Below, piece by piece: positions 28,820-39,454 of a DNA stretch of 64,000 nucleotides. The DNA is from Sphaerulina vaccinii (taxonomy: Eukaryota > Ascomycota > Dothideomycetes > Mycosphaerellales > Mycosphaerellaceae). Below the pieces are notes generated by a model. It ran no database searches. It worked only from the letters and a program-made list of their open reading frames with translations, and was not told where the DNA came from. How positions within the stretch are numbered: the stretch's first letter is position 1; each line of letters begins with the position of its first letter. Location of the stretch: NCBI GenBank assembly GCA_022570795.1, contig JAKUDP010000017.1:186001-250000 (forward strand), written 5' to 3'. Made by a program: the position numbers and the translations under genes.

Positions 28820-31654
28820 CTACCTTCCACCTCTACTGCCTCCTCTCCCTCCTCTCCCACCACCACCACGTCCACCACCTCTTGAACCACCACCACCAGT
28901 CCCACCCCTCTTACTAGGCCTAGCATTCTTCTCTTTCCTCTTATCCGCCAAACTCCTCAACTTCCTCACATCCTCCGCCCCTCTCAATTCACTCTTACCC
29001 TTTCCATCAGCATATTTGCCTCTCCTCGCCTCCTTAGCCTCCTCGACTCTCTTCTTTCTCACATGATAATCATCGCGATACTTATCCGCTTCCTTGGGTG
29101 CGCGTTCCTGTTTATGTTTGAAACGTCCTCCACCTCTCATATTCTCGCTGGACTGGGTGTAAGCGTTATGGGAATTGCTCTTTTCGAGCTCTCCGACTCG
29201 TGGAAGTCGTTCGACACGATTATCTTTCCTCCAGCGATCGAAACGTCCAGACTTGAATGATGCGGCGATTTTCAGCCCCGATTCTCCACGTATCATCTTG
29301 GCGCCTTTACTACCATCTTCGTCGTTGGCACGTTGGACGTAGTTTTTACTCTTTTTGTCCCATCTGAGTCCAGCACCGGCTTTTGTTGCGAGTTTCATAC
29401 TACTATCCTCGTCGCCATTAAGGTCCATGGTGGCGCTACGAGCTTGATCGAGGAAGTGGTTTGAGGCGTTCGTGCCGCCGGAGTGGACACCGTAGCCTTT
29501 ATCTTCTACCATGTTGATTGTGGAGGGAGTGTAAGACATGAAGAATTCGTCGTCTTGGGCTGAGGGGTCTGATTTCTTGGCTTTCTTTGCTGCGCGTTTT
29601 GAGGTTGAGGGGTCGGCAGGTGTGGTGAAAGTGAGTTCGAGCTCGGAGTCGGAGGCGAGGTCCATGTCGACGCCGTTGGGTTGCGTTAGGATCAGTTCGT
29701 CGTCTTCGGAGTCGTCTTCATCATCTGCGGTGGTCTTGGAGGTATGAACATCGTCGTCTTCTGCTGCGTCTTCCTGCGCTCGTGCTTTTCGTTGCTTTTG
29801 AGCTTCGATTGTCATTCTTCGCTTCTTCATCACCTCTGCTGCTGCGTCTTTTGCATCGCCACGCTTGCCGACTTCGAAGACAGTCTCCACAGGTCGGAAG
29901 CTGGACACTCTCGCAAGCATGTCTAGTCTCTTCTGCTCGACATCGGCGCTCTCGTCAGCCTCAAACAGCATGTTCGTCGCGCTAGAGTCCTCACTCTGCG
30001 CAACTTGCTTCGCGCGCTTCACACTTTCGGCAGATGCAGAGTTGCGCGTTCGCAGGTATTGTTTCTCTCCCTTCGCAGCCACGTCACGCATGTTCTGCAG
30101 ATCAATGTCTTCGTCGATGACCTTAGCTGCTTCTTCTGTGTATCGCTCGAGCGCATCTCTGCGCAAGTTGCCGGACACAATCGCATGCTGGAACATGCCC
30201 GGCTCTTTCGACGTTCTTCCCATGATCAACTTGCGACTGAGGAATAGTTGCAGGTCTAGCAGATATGGCATATCGGGTTGTGTTATTAAGCTGTAACTCC
30301 AACCTTCCTTCCCTGCTCGCGCCGTTCGGCCAACACGGTGCACGAAGATCTTGGGCTGAGACGGAAAGTCGTAGTTGATGACATTTGCAAGCAAAGGGAC
30401 ATCCAGACCGCGAGCTGCGACATCTGTGACGACCAGGATGTTGCTCACTCCAGATCGGAAGTCATGAACCTGCATCTTGCGAGCGGTCTGATCGAGTGAT
30501 CCATATACGTAGGATACGGCATAGCCCCAGGCTTTCAGGAAGTTGGCAAGATACTCAACATGGTGCTTGGTTGAAGTAAACACCACAGTCGAGTGTGGTG
30601 AAGTCGCCTCGTTGTAGGAAGGACCATCGGCACCTCTCTTCCTCTTCTTGTCACCTTTCTTCGCCTCCTTGACTAGCCTTTCTCGGTCATTCGCTCCCGT
30701 TGGCATCTTGATCACATCCTGCAAGATATGCAGAAGCGCGCCCTCCTTCTCTGCGCGCTTTACTGTAAAGAATGCACTCTGCAGTCCCGGCGCGATCTTG
30801 CTCTCAGAGTCCAGTCTCACCAGCTTTGGCTCCTGCAGCCCAGCTCTCGCGAACTCCACCAAGCTCTTTGGCAATGTAGCAGAGAACAGCAACGTCTGCC
30901 TCGTCGCAGGCAAGGAATGCATAATCTCCATCAGTTGCGCCGCGAATCCCATCTCGAACAAGCGATCTGCTTCATCGAACACCATGTACTTCACCGAGCT
31001 CAAATCCAGACCCATCTCCACCTTGACATGCTCGAATCGTCCCGGCGTGGCAATAATGATGTCTGGATTCGCAGCCATAGACCCGAAGTTATCCTCAATA
31101 CCATCACCGCCCACAATCAACACAGTCCTCAGATCCGTGCCTTTGCCCATCTCTTTCACCACCTTTAGCGTCTGCAGAGCCAATTCTCTCGAAGGACTCA
31201 GAATCATAGCTCTGGCGCCAAACTTTGCCGAATGCGCCTTCAACTTTTCAATCATGGGTATCACAAACGCCGCGGTCTTTCCTGAGCCAGTCCTAGCCAT
31301 ACCAACGACATCTTGGCCGTCTAGTATGAGCGGAATCGTCTTTCTCTGAATAGGTGTAGGAACATTGAATCCTTTGCGCGTAATGGCTTTGAGGAGATGA
31401 GTGTTCAAGCCCATGCCCTGAAATGCGCCGGCTTTCTTGGCGACTTTGCTGTCATTTTTACGGTTCGCCTGTGATTGAGTGGCCGCAATAAAGGCATCGT
31501 CGCTGTCGGAGGCATCCTCGATTGCTGCTGGTCGTGGAGGCGGGAAGTCGGTATTTTCGTCGTCAGAGGAGAGAAGATCGGGCTCGCCTCCGAAGAGAGA
31601 TGTTGAGATATCGAATTCATTCTCCGAAAGCGCTGGAGAAGCGGCGCGGACCAT
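28820..31654 (-). CDS. DBP10: ATP-dependent RNA helicase Dbp10 (DDX54 orthologue)
   Basis: Intronless, 944 residues from ATG 31654 (the frame is open to 31834, but the family start is MVRAASPALSENEFD). The acidic N-terminus is followed by the DEAD-box core: Q motif GFNVPTPIQ (~95-103), ARTGSGKT (~120-127), PSRELALQ, TPGR, DEAD (~227-230), SAT (~258), then ARGLDVPLLANVINYDFPS and HRVGRTARAG. A Lys/Arg insert (KKGDKKRKRG) lies between the helicase lobes. The C-terminal extension includes the DBP10CT region (SYTPSTINMVEDKGYGVHSG, then LRWDKKSKNYVQ) and ends in a Gly/Arg-rich RGG tail. Dbp10 acts in the nucleolus in 60S ribosomal subunit assembly. Confidence 0.95.
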   Translation of the reverse strand: MVRAASPALSENEFDISTSLFGGEPDLLSSDDENTDFPPPRPAAIEDASDSDDAFIAATQSQANRKNDSKVAKKAGAFQGMGLNTHLLKAITRKGFNVPTPIQRKTIPLILDGQDVVGMARTGSGKTAAFVIPMIEKLKAHSAKFGARAMILSPSRELALQTLKVVKEMGKGTDLRTVLIVGGDGIEDNFGSMAANPDIIIATPGRFEHVKVEMGLDLSSVKYMVFDEADRLFEMGFAAQLMEIMHSLPATRQTLLFSATLPKSLVEFARAGLQEPKLVRLDSESKIAPGLQSAFFTVKRAEKEGALLHILQDVIKMPTGANDRERLVKEAKKGDKKRKRGADGPSYNEATSPHSTVVFTSTKHHVEYLANFLKAWGYAVSYVYGSLDQTARKMQVHDFRSGVSNILVVTDVAARGLDVPLLANVINYDFPSQPKIFVHRVGRTARAGKEGWSYSLITQPDMPYLLDLQLFLSRKLIMGRTSKEPGMFQHAIVSGNLRRDALERYTEEAAKVIDEDIDLQNMRDVAAKGEKQYLRTRNSASAESVKRAKQVAQSEDSSATNMLFEADESADVEQKRLDMLARVSSFRPVETVFEVGKRGDAKDAAAEVMKKRRMTIEAQKQRKARAQEDAAEDDDVHTSKTTADDEDDSEDDELILTQPNGVDMDLASDSELELTFTTPADPSTSKRAAKKAKKSDPSAQDDEFFMSYTPSTINMVEDKGYGVHSGGTNASNHFLDQARSATMDLNGDEDSSMKLATKAGAGLRWDKKSKNYVQRANDEDGSKGAKMIRGESGLKIAASFKSGRFDRWRKDNRVERLPRVGELEKSNSHNAYTQSSENMRGGGRFKHKQERAPKEADKYRDDYHVRKKRVEEAKEARRGKYADGKGKSELRGAEDVRKLRSLADKRKEKNARPSKRGGTGGGGSRGGGRGGGGRGGRGGSRGGR

Positions 31655-32793
31655 GGCGGCGGTGTTGGTGGGCGCAGACCAGCTGCAGAGTTGGAGAGGA
31701 TGTTCTTCGTAGAATCTGAGACTTTTCGCGACAAGCTTCAGACACATCCTTGCAATCGGCAATCTTAGCGTGCCTTGGCACGGACTGAGCTCCTTCCTCA
31801 AAACCGTCTTCCTTCTTCCTCCTCCCCACTCCATGCTTTGCCATGTCTACCCACTCGATGTACGACCCGAGATCTCATCGCTGCTGACATCGCGAACCTC
31901 CAGTAGCCCCATCTGGCTCGTTATCACCACTCCTCGACAGTACCTGTTTCGATTCGATCCGTATGATGTAGACCACAAGCATACTCATGGCGGCTTCGGC
32001 GGCGTCGATTGCTAGACTAGCAGCAGCAGCATCGTGCTATGCGCGTCCATAGCCCGTTGCGTCGCTCAGCAGGCACCTGTCGTTCATCAAGTTCTCAGAT
32101 CTGTCACCAATATTGATGCGTCCTCTGTCCCGCGACCAAGGTGAATGCTTTTGCAATACGGCGCCAAGAGCCTCTTCTCTCTAAGACTACATAGGCCGAA
32201 CGGGAATGCGTCTTCCAGTCGGGACTACGAAAGCGAAAAGGCTAGGCACAAGTCACTTATAAGAAGTGAGCCATTATGTGTTGTTTGAGCTGACCGCATG
32301 CGCTAGACATTGCAATGCTATATCCAGTGTCCAGAAGAGCTGCGAGTCTGCTATGTGCCAGCGCCACTCTATACCCTTACGCTACCATAGCATCGCTCTA
32401 TACCACAAATTACTGAACAGCCATTCGGACCGCAGCAACATAACAGATGCTCCACGATCCCTTCAGGTGAAGAGTCCACTTCCGTTCAGGCCATGAGATC
32501 CAATCTTGCGCTCGTCAACACGCCAAGCGTAAATACTGGAGTTCCATCAGTTGTAGCCCCTGGTCTGACCTGAGAAGACTTCGAGGTCGCTTCAACTGGA
32601 GGCAGCAAAGACGGTTCTTGGATACTTGTGCCATGTGGTTGAGCCCGCTCCGTGCCGTGCCATACAGCCATACAGCCCGATCCCCTCACGATATATATTC
32701 GATACACCACTCTGGCCTGCGGTCGACATCTTCAACACCAGCCACTTTATACCTCCAACAAGGACTCTGTCAGACCACCCAGCATACGTAGCT
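31655..32793. other. Divergent intergenic region
   Basis: 1.14 kb containing the DBP10 promoter (reverse) and that of the gene at 32794 (forward). The open frames inside (for example 32626 onward) run into the next gene without added similarity. Confidence 0.5.
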
Positions 32794-33477
32794 ATGGAAG
32801 CGAGCCTAGGGATACCATCGCATACGTCGACCACACATCGGCTCTCTCCACTCTCGTTTCTCCCGAGCATCGGCACTGTCAAGTCACTTCTGACCGCGGC
32901 AGCAAAATCTACTGCCAAAGACGACGACGCGAAACTAGCCTGGCAACTCCGAGAGCTGCCACAAGAACTCTGGAACCAGATTTACGACCACGTCTTCACC
33001 GATGACGTAGATGTTGTCTACGTCGATAGGACTTATCTACCTCCACATCTCCTGCAGGTTAACCGAGAATCCCGCAAGCGCTTTCGACGTTCGTACTACA
33101 AGAACACTATTTTCGTCTTCACCTCGAACGTTACCATCCGCAAATGGCGCTCTTGCAAGACTCGCAAGGAAAGAGCACTGATTGGCTACACTGTGTATAA
33201 CAGCTCGGTACCATCTCTCGAACGTGATTCAACTTCTTACATTATGGGGGAAATTGAACGGCATGCTATAGAGATGCAGCTGAGAGAAGGGCATGGTGAT
33301 GTTGATGTCAGGATGGTACTGAGGCGGCGATATTCACCAGCCTATGCCCATTATCACCTATCACGGCCGGACAACCTGCAACGAGCACAGAAGCACGAGC
33401 TGATTTCGATGCTTTCACTCGTTGCTTGCTTTGCTATCGTCACTATCCTGTGCAATATCATCTGCATAAAGCTCTGA
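32794..33477 (+). CDS. 2EXR/F-box-like protein with C-terminal membrane anchor
   Basis: Intronless, 227 residues from ATG 32794; an in-frame open stretch reaches back to 32626 but looks like leader. The core reads LRELPQELWNQIYDHVF, then DVVYVDRTYLPPHLLQVNRESRKRFRRSYY. This is the LPxELRxxIY...LLxVNRESR pattern of the 2EXR-like proteins common in Dothideomycetes and Leotiomycetes. The last 20-25 residues (MLSLVACFAIVTILCNIICI) form a hydrophobic segment ending close to the C-terminus, as in a tail-anchored protein. The N-terminus is Ser/Thr-rich. Function is unknown; the family is expanded in these fungi. Confidence 0.7.
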   Translation: MEASLGIPSHTSTTHRLSPLSFLPSIGTVKSLLTAAAKSTAKDDDAKLAWQLRELPQELWNQIYDHVFTDDVDVVYVDRTYLPPHLLQVNRESRKRFRRSYYKNTIFVFTSNVTIRKWRSCKTRKERALIGYTVYNSSVPSLERDSTSYIMGEIERHAIEMQLREGHGDVDVRMVLRRRYSPAYAHYHLSRPDNLQRAQKHELISMLSLVACFAIVTILCNIICIKL

Positions 33478-33735
33478 TGTGCCGACTCCTCACCTCCTTA
33501 CTAGGCTGATCGAGCCAGCTTAGGGTTACCCGAAACTTGTGGGACGTGCTTCTGGCAGCGATCTGAATACACTAGTTCATGGTCCTTGTAGGTGTATGAT
33601 CACATGGGCATCATGAAGGCAGTCGGTCGGAGCTGGACGACATCGCAGACGAAAGTCCAAATTAACGATTTCCAGAAATGTTGACAGTTCGGAACCTTGT
33701 ACTCATATCAGCATGGAATGAACCACACTCTCGCT

Positions 33736-34598
33736 TCATCTCTGAATGTCCAACTCTTGTCGTTCGGGCTCATGAGCCATCTCTGAAACTTGTGCCTGAT
33801 CTACAGGCAGTTCGTCCGCATACCTATCACCTTTACTGCCTGGATGATCTGAAGACATGCCATGTACATCATCTTTCGGTGACTCGTGCTTGTGCTGTAG
33901 TAAGATTCCATCTTCGTCCGGCGAAGTAGTCTTTCTCTTCAGCTTTCTCAGAAGATGCCACTGCCAGACGATGAACATGGTCGCGAGCAGTAATGGAACA
34001 CCCAACGCTACACCGGTCGCCACGCCGATCGTCTTGGATCCTGCACTTTGTCTGAATGTGCCGTTCGTGCCGATAGGAAGCGAGCTCGTGTATTCGTCCA
34101 ACGTCATCTGTGTGTTCGGATAGTACACATAACCTCGATCCAGTGTACGAGGCGGGTTGCCATTTGTGCAGTTCCCCGTAGTGATGTCGTATTGACCACA
34201 GCAGAACTTCGCGGATTTGGCTCCATCATCGAGCTCGCCGGCTACTGCGAGGAAGATGCTCATGACGGTATCTTTCGCTGTGAAAAAGTTTCAGTATAAA
34301 GGCAGTGTGCGAAGATAAGCAGTACTTTCCCATCATGGAGGTTTGACCTACTCTTCGGGCAGTACTTCCTACATGTCGAGTTGGCCGGCCACTCGGAGTC
34401 CGTACAGCCTCCTGTTGAGAGACGATTGCCTATCTCATCTTGATTGTAGCAAAGGCCGTTGCTTCGGCAAAGAGCATTTGCGCCGCAACAGGGGCTGATC
34501 GGTGTGCTGCTTGTTGTAAGATAGCATGGCACTAGGTACTTGTTTGTGCCTGGCGTATTCTCCCCAGCGACTCCGTCCTGAAGGTAGCAGGTTGCCAT
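33736..34598 (-). CDS. Cysteine-rich single-pass membrane protein
   Basis: Exons 34352-34598 and 33736-34277 on the reverse strand (74-nt intron) give 262 residues. The extracellular part is cysteine-rich: MATCYLQDGV, SPCCGANALCRSNGLCYNQD, GGCTDSEWP and CRKYCPK, then AKFCCGQYD and GNCTNG. A TM helix follows (VATGVALGVPLLLATMFIVW) with a basic stop (LLRKLKRK) and a cytoplasmic Ser/Asp/Glu-rich tail. This CCG..CL..LC layout recurs in uncharacterised fungal membrane proteins, possibly cell-wall sensors; that role is inference. No signal peptide precedes MATCYLQD, so a short upstream exon carrying one may be missing from this model. Confidence 0.75.
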
Positions 34599-35824
34599 GT
34601 CTTAGGTGGTGAAAGCTTGAACATGCTGACTCGAGGAACACTGTGAGATCGAGTTGACCAGGTGTCTGGTAAGTTCAGCTGAAGAATTGCGGCTGTGTCT
34701 GATCGGAGTAAGCGCATCGCACGCTGTGAGACACCTTTGTGTGTTACACAGCATACAGCCAGGAGCACAAAGATTCAGCCTCACTTCCATTGACGATGTT
34801 CAGCCGCACTGCCATTTCTCAGTATGTTCGACCTACCTCTTCCAATCATGGCTTTGGCTGGGACACAATAGCCAACATCTATGCGCGCATAGTCGAGTCT
34901 CCTTGTATCGAGTAGGTGGTCCGAGCATGGCCTTGTGCTAAAACAGGTCTGGCCACTGGCACAGCAGTACGAGATACCAGACTGACGCAGAGCGTTGGCG
35001 CGCTGTACTTTACCAAACATCGACCTTCAGCGTACCCGAGCGAGACAAGGACGACTGCGTGCATGAAGACTCAATGTTCAGCTCACTGGTCGAGAAAGTA
35101 CCAGGCTATATTGCCAGGACCAGAAGATCAAGCTCTACCACCACGCTCGCACATCGATCGTCTGGCCCTGTTGCCAGAGTCTGTCTTCGACATTGCCTGT
35201 CATGATGACTGCCATAGAACCCTCCAAAGAGATGGCATTGTATGATCACGGAAGATACCATAAAGTACACTCCGTACATCGCTCATGAGGATCACATCGA
35301 GCTCCTCATGAATGAAGATCAGCGAGCGGGATCCTGAAGACTTCCTTGGGAGAAGAAGACACACCGAGAGACTGGTAGCACCGGGCTCATCTTGAAACTG
35401 CAGTTCACTGCCGTCTACACGCCGGGCCGTACGGCAGACAGACAGTTCGAACTTCTCGGAGTCGTCGTGCGAGATGTGTCGGCCTGAGGGATTTCTTGTG
35501 TCCGGATGGATATCACGTCTCGTTCATCTCGTTCGGCTTTCTGGTGCGATCGCTGGTGATGGCCGCGTCCCCGAATGAGTTTCAGGAACATGTCCCAGGG
35601 CGGTGACTGCTGATCGCAACTCATATAGGGCAGAAAGGACACCAGAAGTGGTAAGCGTGTCGAGGAGAGGTGACTAAGACAGAACTGCGCTGATCTTTGC
35701 CAAGTGCAGCCAGCTCTGCGACAACTTGAAGTTGAGAGAAGTGAGGTCAAAGTAGACTTTCTTCCTCAATCAATCTCACATGGCGTGGGAAAGTTCCACA
35801 GTGATCTGGTTCGGAAAAGTGGTT

Positions 35825-35868
35825 CCGCGAGAGTGGGCAGCTGCAGTTAATATATCTTACTCTCGCGG
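35825..35868. repeat. 10-bp perfect inverted repeat
   Basis: CCGCGAGAGT (35825-35834) and ACTCTCGCGG (35859-35868) are exact reverse complements separated by 24 bases that include AT-rich TTAATATAT. It could be a protein-binding dyad or a small hairpin; nothing nearby identifies it. Confidence 0.55.
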
Positions 35869-36407
35869 TGCGTGATGACAGCTCCTGCTCGAGGGGGTGT
35901 GACAGTGATACCGAGGCTTTCGTTGTCGATAGTGAGGCGACGAGTTCAAGAGTTGGATTTCCTGCCTCAAGATTGCTCGCGTGTTGGGTGAATTTGATGC
36001 GATGTGTTTGTAAAGATGTTGCTCTTGCTGACGTTCGCTCATGTGGTGCTCGCTCCGCTCGGAAAGCTGTTGTGAAGTTGCGACAGTTATGGGAGACACG
36101 ACTTTCTGAGTTCCGCGCAATCTGACTGGCTACTTCGTGCCTTCGCTGTGGCCTGTCGGTATGGCTGCCGTCTGCTTTCTCCAAGGCTGTCTAGTGATCA
36201 AGATACTTTGACCGAAGATCGCTATGATCGGGAAGCTAAGAGAGCCGGCCATCTAGCAAAGTACGCCCCGTACCGACAGCTTCAGTACCGTGCTTTTGTT
36301 GCATGCGCTGGCAGCTGCAAGCGGTATGCGGTTGCTCGAAGTACATAATTTGTGTAGGCAACGGCACTTCTTCCAGCTGTCATGTTTCAGCATCAGCAAG
36401 CTCAGTA

Positions 36408-36432
36408 CAGTGATACCTCGCTATAAGCAAGT
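36408..36432 (+). repeat. Left terminal inverted repeat of the miniature element
   Basis: CAGTGATACCTC begins right after a TA dinucleotide and continues into ATAAGCAAGT. It matches the reverse complement of 36830-36854 at 20 of 25 positions. Confidence 0.85.
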
Positions 36433-36829
36433 GGGTCTGGCGAGGGCGTTAGTTGCTTATCCCAAGCAGTTACTTATATGCCGTGCGCACTTTTTGCTGG
36501 ATCTGTAGTCCCCTCGAGGAACTTCAACTAGAAAGTACCTAACCCGGGCATCCGTCTAGACTAATAACGGGAGCACTTATAAACGCGTCTTTCCGACTCT
36601 TTCGACCTTGCCGCTGCGACAAAATCGCCTGCGAGAAGTGCTTTTCCTCGCGGTTTCGAGGCTAGAATAGGCTAAATCTGGGCATTTTTACCTCTTGCTA
36701 TAAGCATACCCGCAAAAATCTGGCCGAAAAGCTAAGCAACTGCCTCTATCGAGGGTTTGCTTATATACCTAGTTAAAAAGTCCTTGCAAGGGGGTAGGTT
36801 GCTTATACAAGGCATTTGCTTATATCCAG

Positions 36830-36854
36830 AGTTTCTTATATGGAGGTATTACTG
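36830..36854 (-). repeat. Right terminal inverted repeat of the miniature element
   Basis: Read on the reverse strand it begins CAGTAATACCTCCATATAAG and abuts a TA duplication at 36855-36856. Confidence 0.85.
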
Positions 36855-37781
36855 TAGTGGTCTAGTTAGCAAAATTACATATGACGATGGTCTCCAGTTT
36901 GTCCAAGATCGTGCCGCTTCCTCCAAGTTCAAGCCGTGCATCTCATTTGCGTACCGCGAGTCTCGGACGGTGTGTGACTATCTCTCGGCATTGTTCTGTC
37001 GCGTTGCCCCAGAGCAGGTCGTCCGATGTACACGTGCGAAAGCTCACAATGGTTGGTATGGAGATGGTCGACCGAGCCTGGGCGGTGCGGGCGAACCTGG
37101 CACGACGAGGGCGGTGCTGGAAGTCGCTATATCTGCTGTCGCATTCCGCGGAGGCTGTCCAGCGCGAATTGTGTCGTAACTTCATCCAGACAAGCAGAAA
37201 TGATGTGCGACGAAGCCATACGGAAAGTGCAGTTGTCCTCCTGCCAGATTCGGAAGCCAGAAGTTCCTAACACGCCCATAGGCCCGAGACAACACATCGG
37301 ATTGCCCGAAGACGCCACATAAGTTTGCAGGACTGAGGATCAGCTGAGGGCAAGAATTGGATATCAATTGCGATTGGCGTCAGTCGAAGGAGGTACCGAA
37401 CATTGCCGCCAGGCGTATGCTTGCAAACAACCAGAAGAGTCCGATGAGAGGTGCAGATGTAGCCGCACCTTCATATGCAGACAGGGACAAGGCGTGTAAC
37501 CACGCGCGCAGCTGCCATGCGATGATGTCGTGTCACAGCAGATGAAGCTGACAAGTTCGAAAATAGGCGAAGCTCTTTATCATGTTGTAGTAATAGTACC
37601 TCAGGTTCCGCAAGGCATGGTGTGTTGAGATGCACAACAGCTCATGAGCTCGAGGCTGATGCCTTCTGTTGCACGACGTGCTGTCGCCCAGCATGAAGAA
37701 GGAGTTTCGGGCAGCAAGAGGCGGCCACGCGCGTGGTTGATAATTGATAATCATCGCGCAAATCTGTCGTCAGTTGAGCAC

Positions 37782-37828
37782 AGCGCTCAAGATCTCGGCA
37801 CAATGTGATTCGTGAGATCTTGGGCGCT
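37782..37828. repeat. 16-bp stem hairpin
   Basis: AGCGCTCAAGATCTCG (37782-37797) and TGAGATCTTGGGCGCT (37813-37828) pair over 16 positions, 14 Watson-Crick and 2 G-U if transcribed in the forward direction, around a 15-base loop. No gene covers it. Confidence 0.55.
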
Positions 37829-39454
37829 TTCTTTAAGGCGCAGATAAGGTTTGGGTTGTCTGAAAAGGAGACCAGATTGTTCGCTGGAGAAGGCACCGGG
37901 AGACCAGGATATGGCCATAAAGCCACGAGTCGTAGATTATTGCTTGGTATTGGTGCTCTAGATCTCAGTGGTTGCTGACCTCACGTACCAGACGAACTCG
38001 TCTTTCGGGACGCGCCACGCTTCCCTGGTGTCGTCGAAGGGTCTGCGGCTCTGCAGGATCCAGGAGTCTTCAGAGCATGTCCGAGATTCTTGGAAAACTC
38101 GTCGTCTTCTTGCATCTTATGTGACGAGCAAGAACACATGCAGAGCTTCCGGTTCTGATTATGTTCCGGCTGGGGTTATTAGATTCATGCTGTAAAACGG
38201 CTGCGGGCTGGATCATCTGGTGGAAGCGTTGTTCGATAGATGCAGAGTTCATATCGGGTACGCTAGAGGCCGTATGGAAGCCGGACTGCGATTGGTGGCG
38301 TGGTCAGCGTGCATGAAGATGTGTGAGACAAGCTGCAGGTACAGCTTCATACCAATGTTGGTAGCTGAGGTGGCGGCCAATATCTTTCACTGTAGCATGA
38401 ATGTCGTTATATGCGATGAAGTGGAAGTTGGCAGCGAAGTCGTGATAGACGCGGCAGGTTACGCGCAGCCGGCTTTTCTTAGGGGTGTTTCAATATCACT
38501 GCCGATGGAATGAAATGGAAGCTTTGAGCTATCCGCCAGCCTGGGTACCTGACAGCTTGGTACAGAGCTACATCTCTGGTACGGCATCGGGATATTTCTG
38601 CTGTCAAACGTGGAAGCATCCAGTGTACCAGAGGAGTGTCATCGCCGACGCATTCGAGAACAATCCTTGTGCACCATCTTCGTCGCCGATTGAAGCTCGA
38701 GGAAGTGTTGTCGTCGGCGTTGTCTCCATGTGCTGTTCGTAGTTGTACAATGCAGGCACAAATAGGCTAGGCCTCTTCTATTAGGCGGCGGGCGCTAATA
38801 GCCCCTGGCACAGACATCCTTTCCTTCACAGTAAGGGAACGAACAGAGTTAGTCCGCTTTGGCGGATCACTCGCAAGGGCCACTGCGGGAACGGAGGAGA
38901 GTGTTCGATAGCAGAAGCCTCAAGTACCTCTCGCCCTCGAGTTGCGCGGCGCGTGCTTCTGCTGCATGTGCTCTGCTGTTTGATCTTCCGCCATCACCAC
39001 CACTATCGCCGCCGCCGCCGCCTCCTCCACACAGCAACTCGAAACAGGCATTGGAGCGCTGGTATTGCGTGTATCTTATCGACATTATTGAGGATCGACG
39101 CTGCATGAAACAGCATCGCCCAACACTGGCGTTCCCTGTCCTCCTATGCAGTCGGTGCGTGGCAGGGAAGTGGAAATATACTGAGGCAAAGGCCATTTCC
39201 AAGGGGCCAGGGCCTGTCTGCTACCAACAACACTATCAACAATAACACCACGCCGACCTTATTCTCTACCGGACTGCGATTAGACAACCACACGTCGACC
39301 TCGAGTCGGACACGACGTTCGCTCGCCAAACACCATTTCCTCGGCACCCGCTAGTCTTAGTTGACAAGGCGAGGGTGAAACAAGCCGACTGGAGGAACGA
39401 CACCTAAGCGACGGCCACCCTGGTCTCGCGCGCGCGTGGGCGAGAGACAGTGAT

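Larger units (their letters stand above)
36408..36854. mobile_element. Non-autonomous pogo/Fot1-like miniature element (MITE)
   Basis: 447 bp bounded by terminal inverted repeats of about 25 bp (36408-36432 and 36830-36854). Both start CAGTRATACCTC when read inwards, and 20 of 25 positions match. Both ends are flanked by TA (36406-36407 and 36855-36856), the target duplication of Tc1/mariner-type elements. CTATAAGC/GCTTATA motifs recur near both ends (for example 36423, 36455, 36759, 36801, 36819), like subterminal transposase sites. No transposase is encoded, so it would need an autonomous relative elsewhere. Assignment to the pogo/Fot1 branch rests on the TA duplication and CAGT ends, and is less certain than the element itself. 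Confidence 0.85.
34599..39454. other. Gene-poor stretch with a miniature transposon
   Basis: About 4.9 kb between the reverse membrane-protein gene and the forward kinesin gene. Every open frame is short (under 150 codons), overlaps others on both strands and lacks domains. Recognisable contents are a transposable element at 36408-36854, an inverted repeat at 35825-35868, a hairpin at 37782-37828 and a short CCG/CCT microsatellite at about 39005-39030. The last ~200 bp should be kinesin promoter. Confidence 0.6.

Noticed and set aside
29538..31349. Long forward frames inside DBP10 (up to 233 codons)
   Set aside because: They are Ser/Cys-rich shadows of the helicase frame on the opposite strand.
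38859..39245. 128-codon frame with a proline run just upstream of the kinesin gene
   Set aside because: The proline run is caused by a short CCG/CCT microsatellite; there is no domain, and the reverse strand is equally open.
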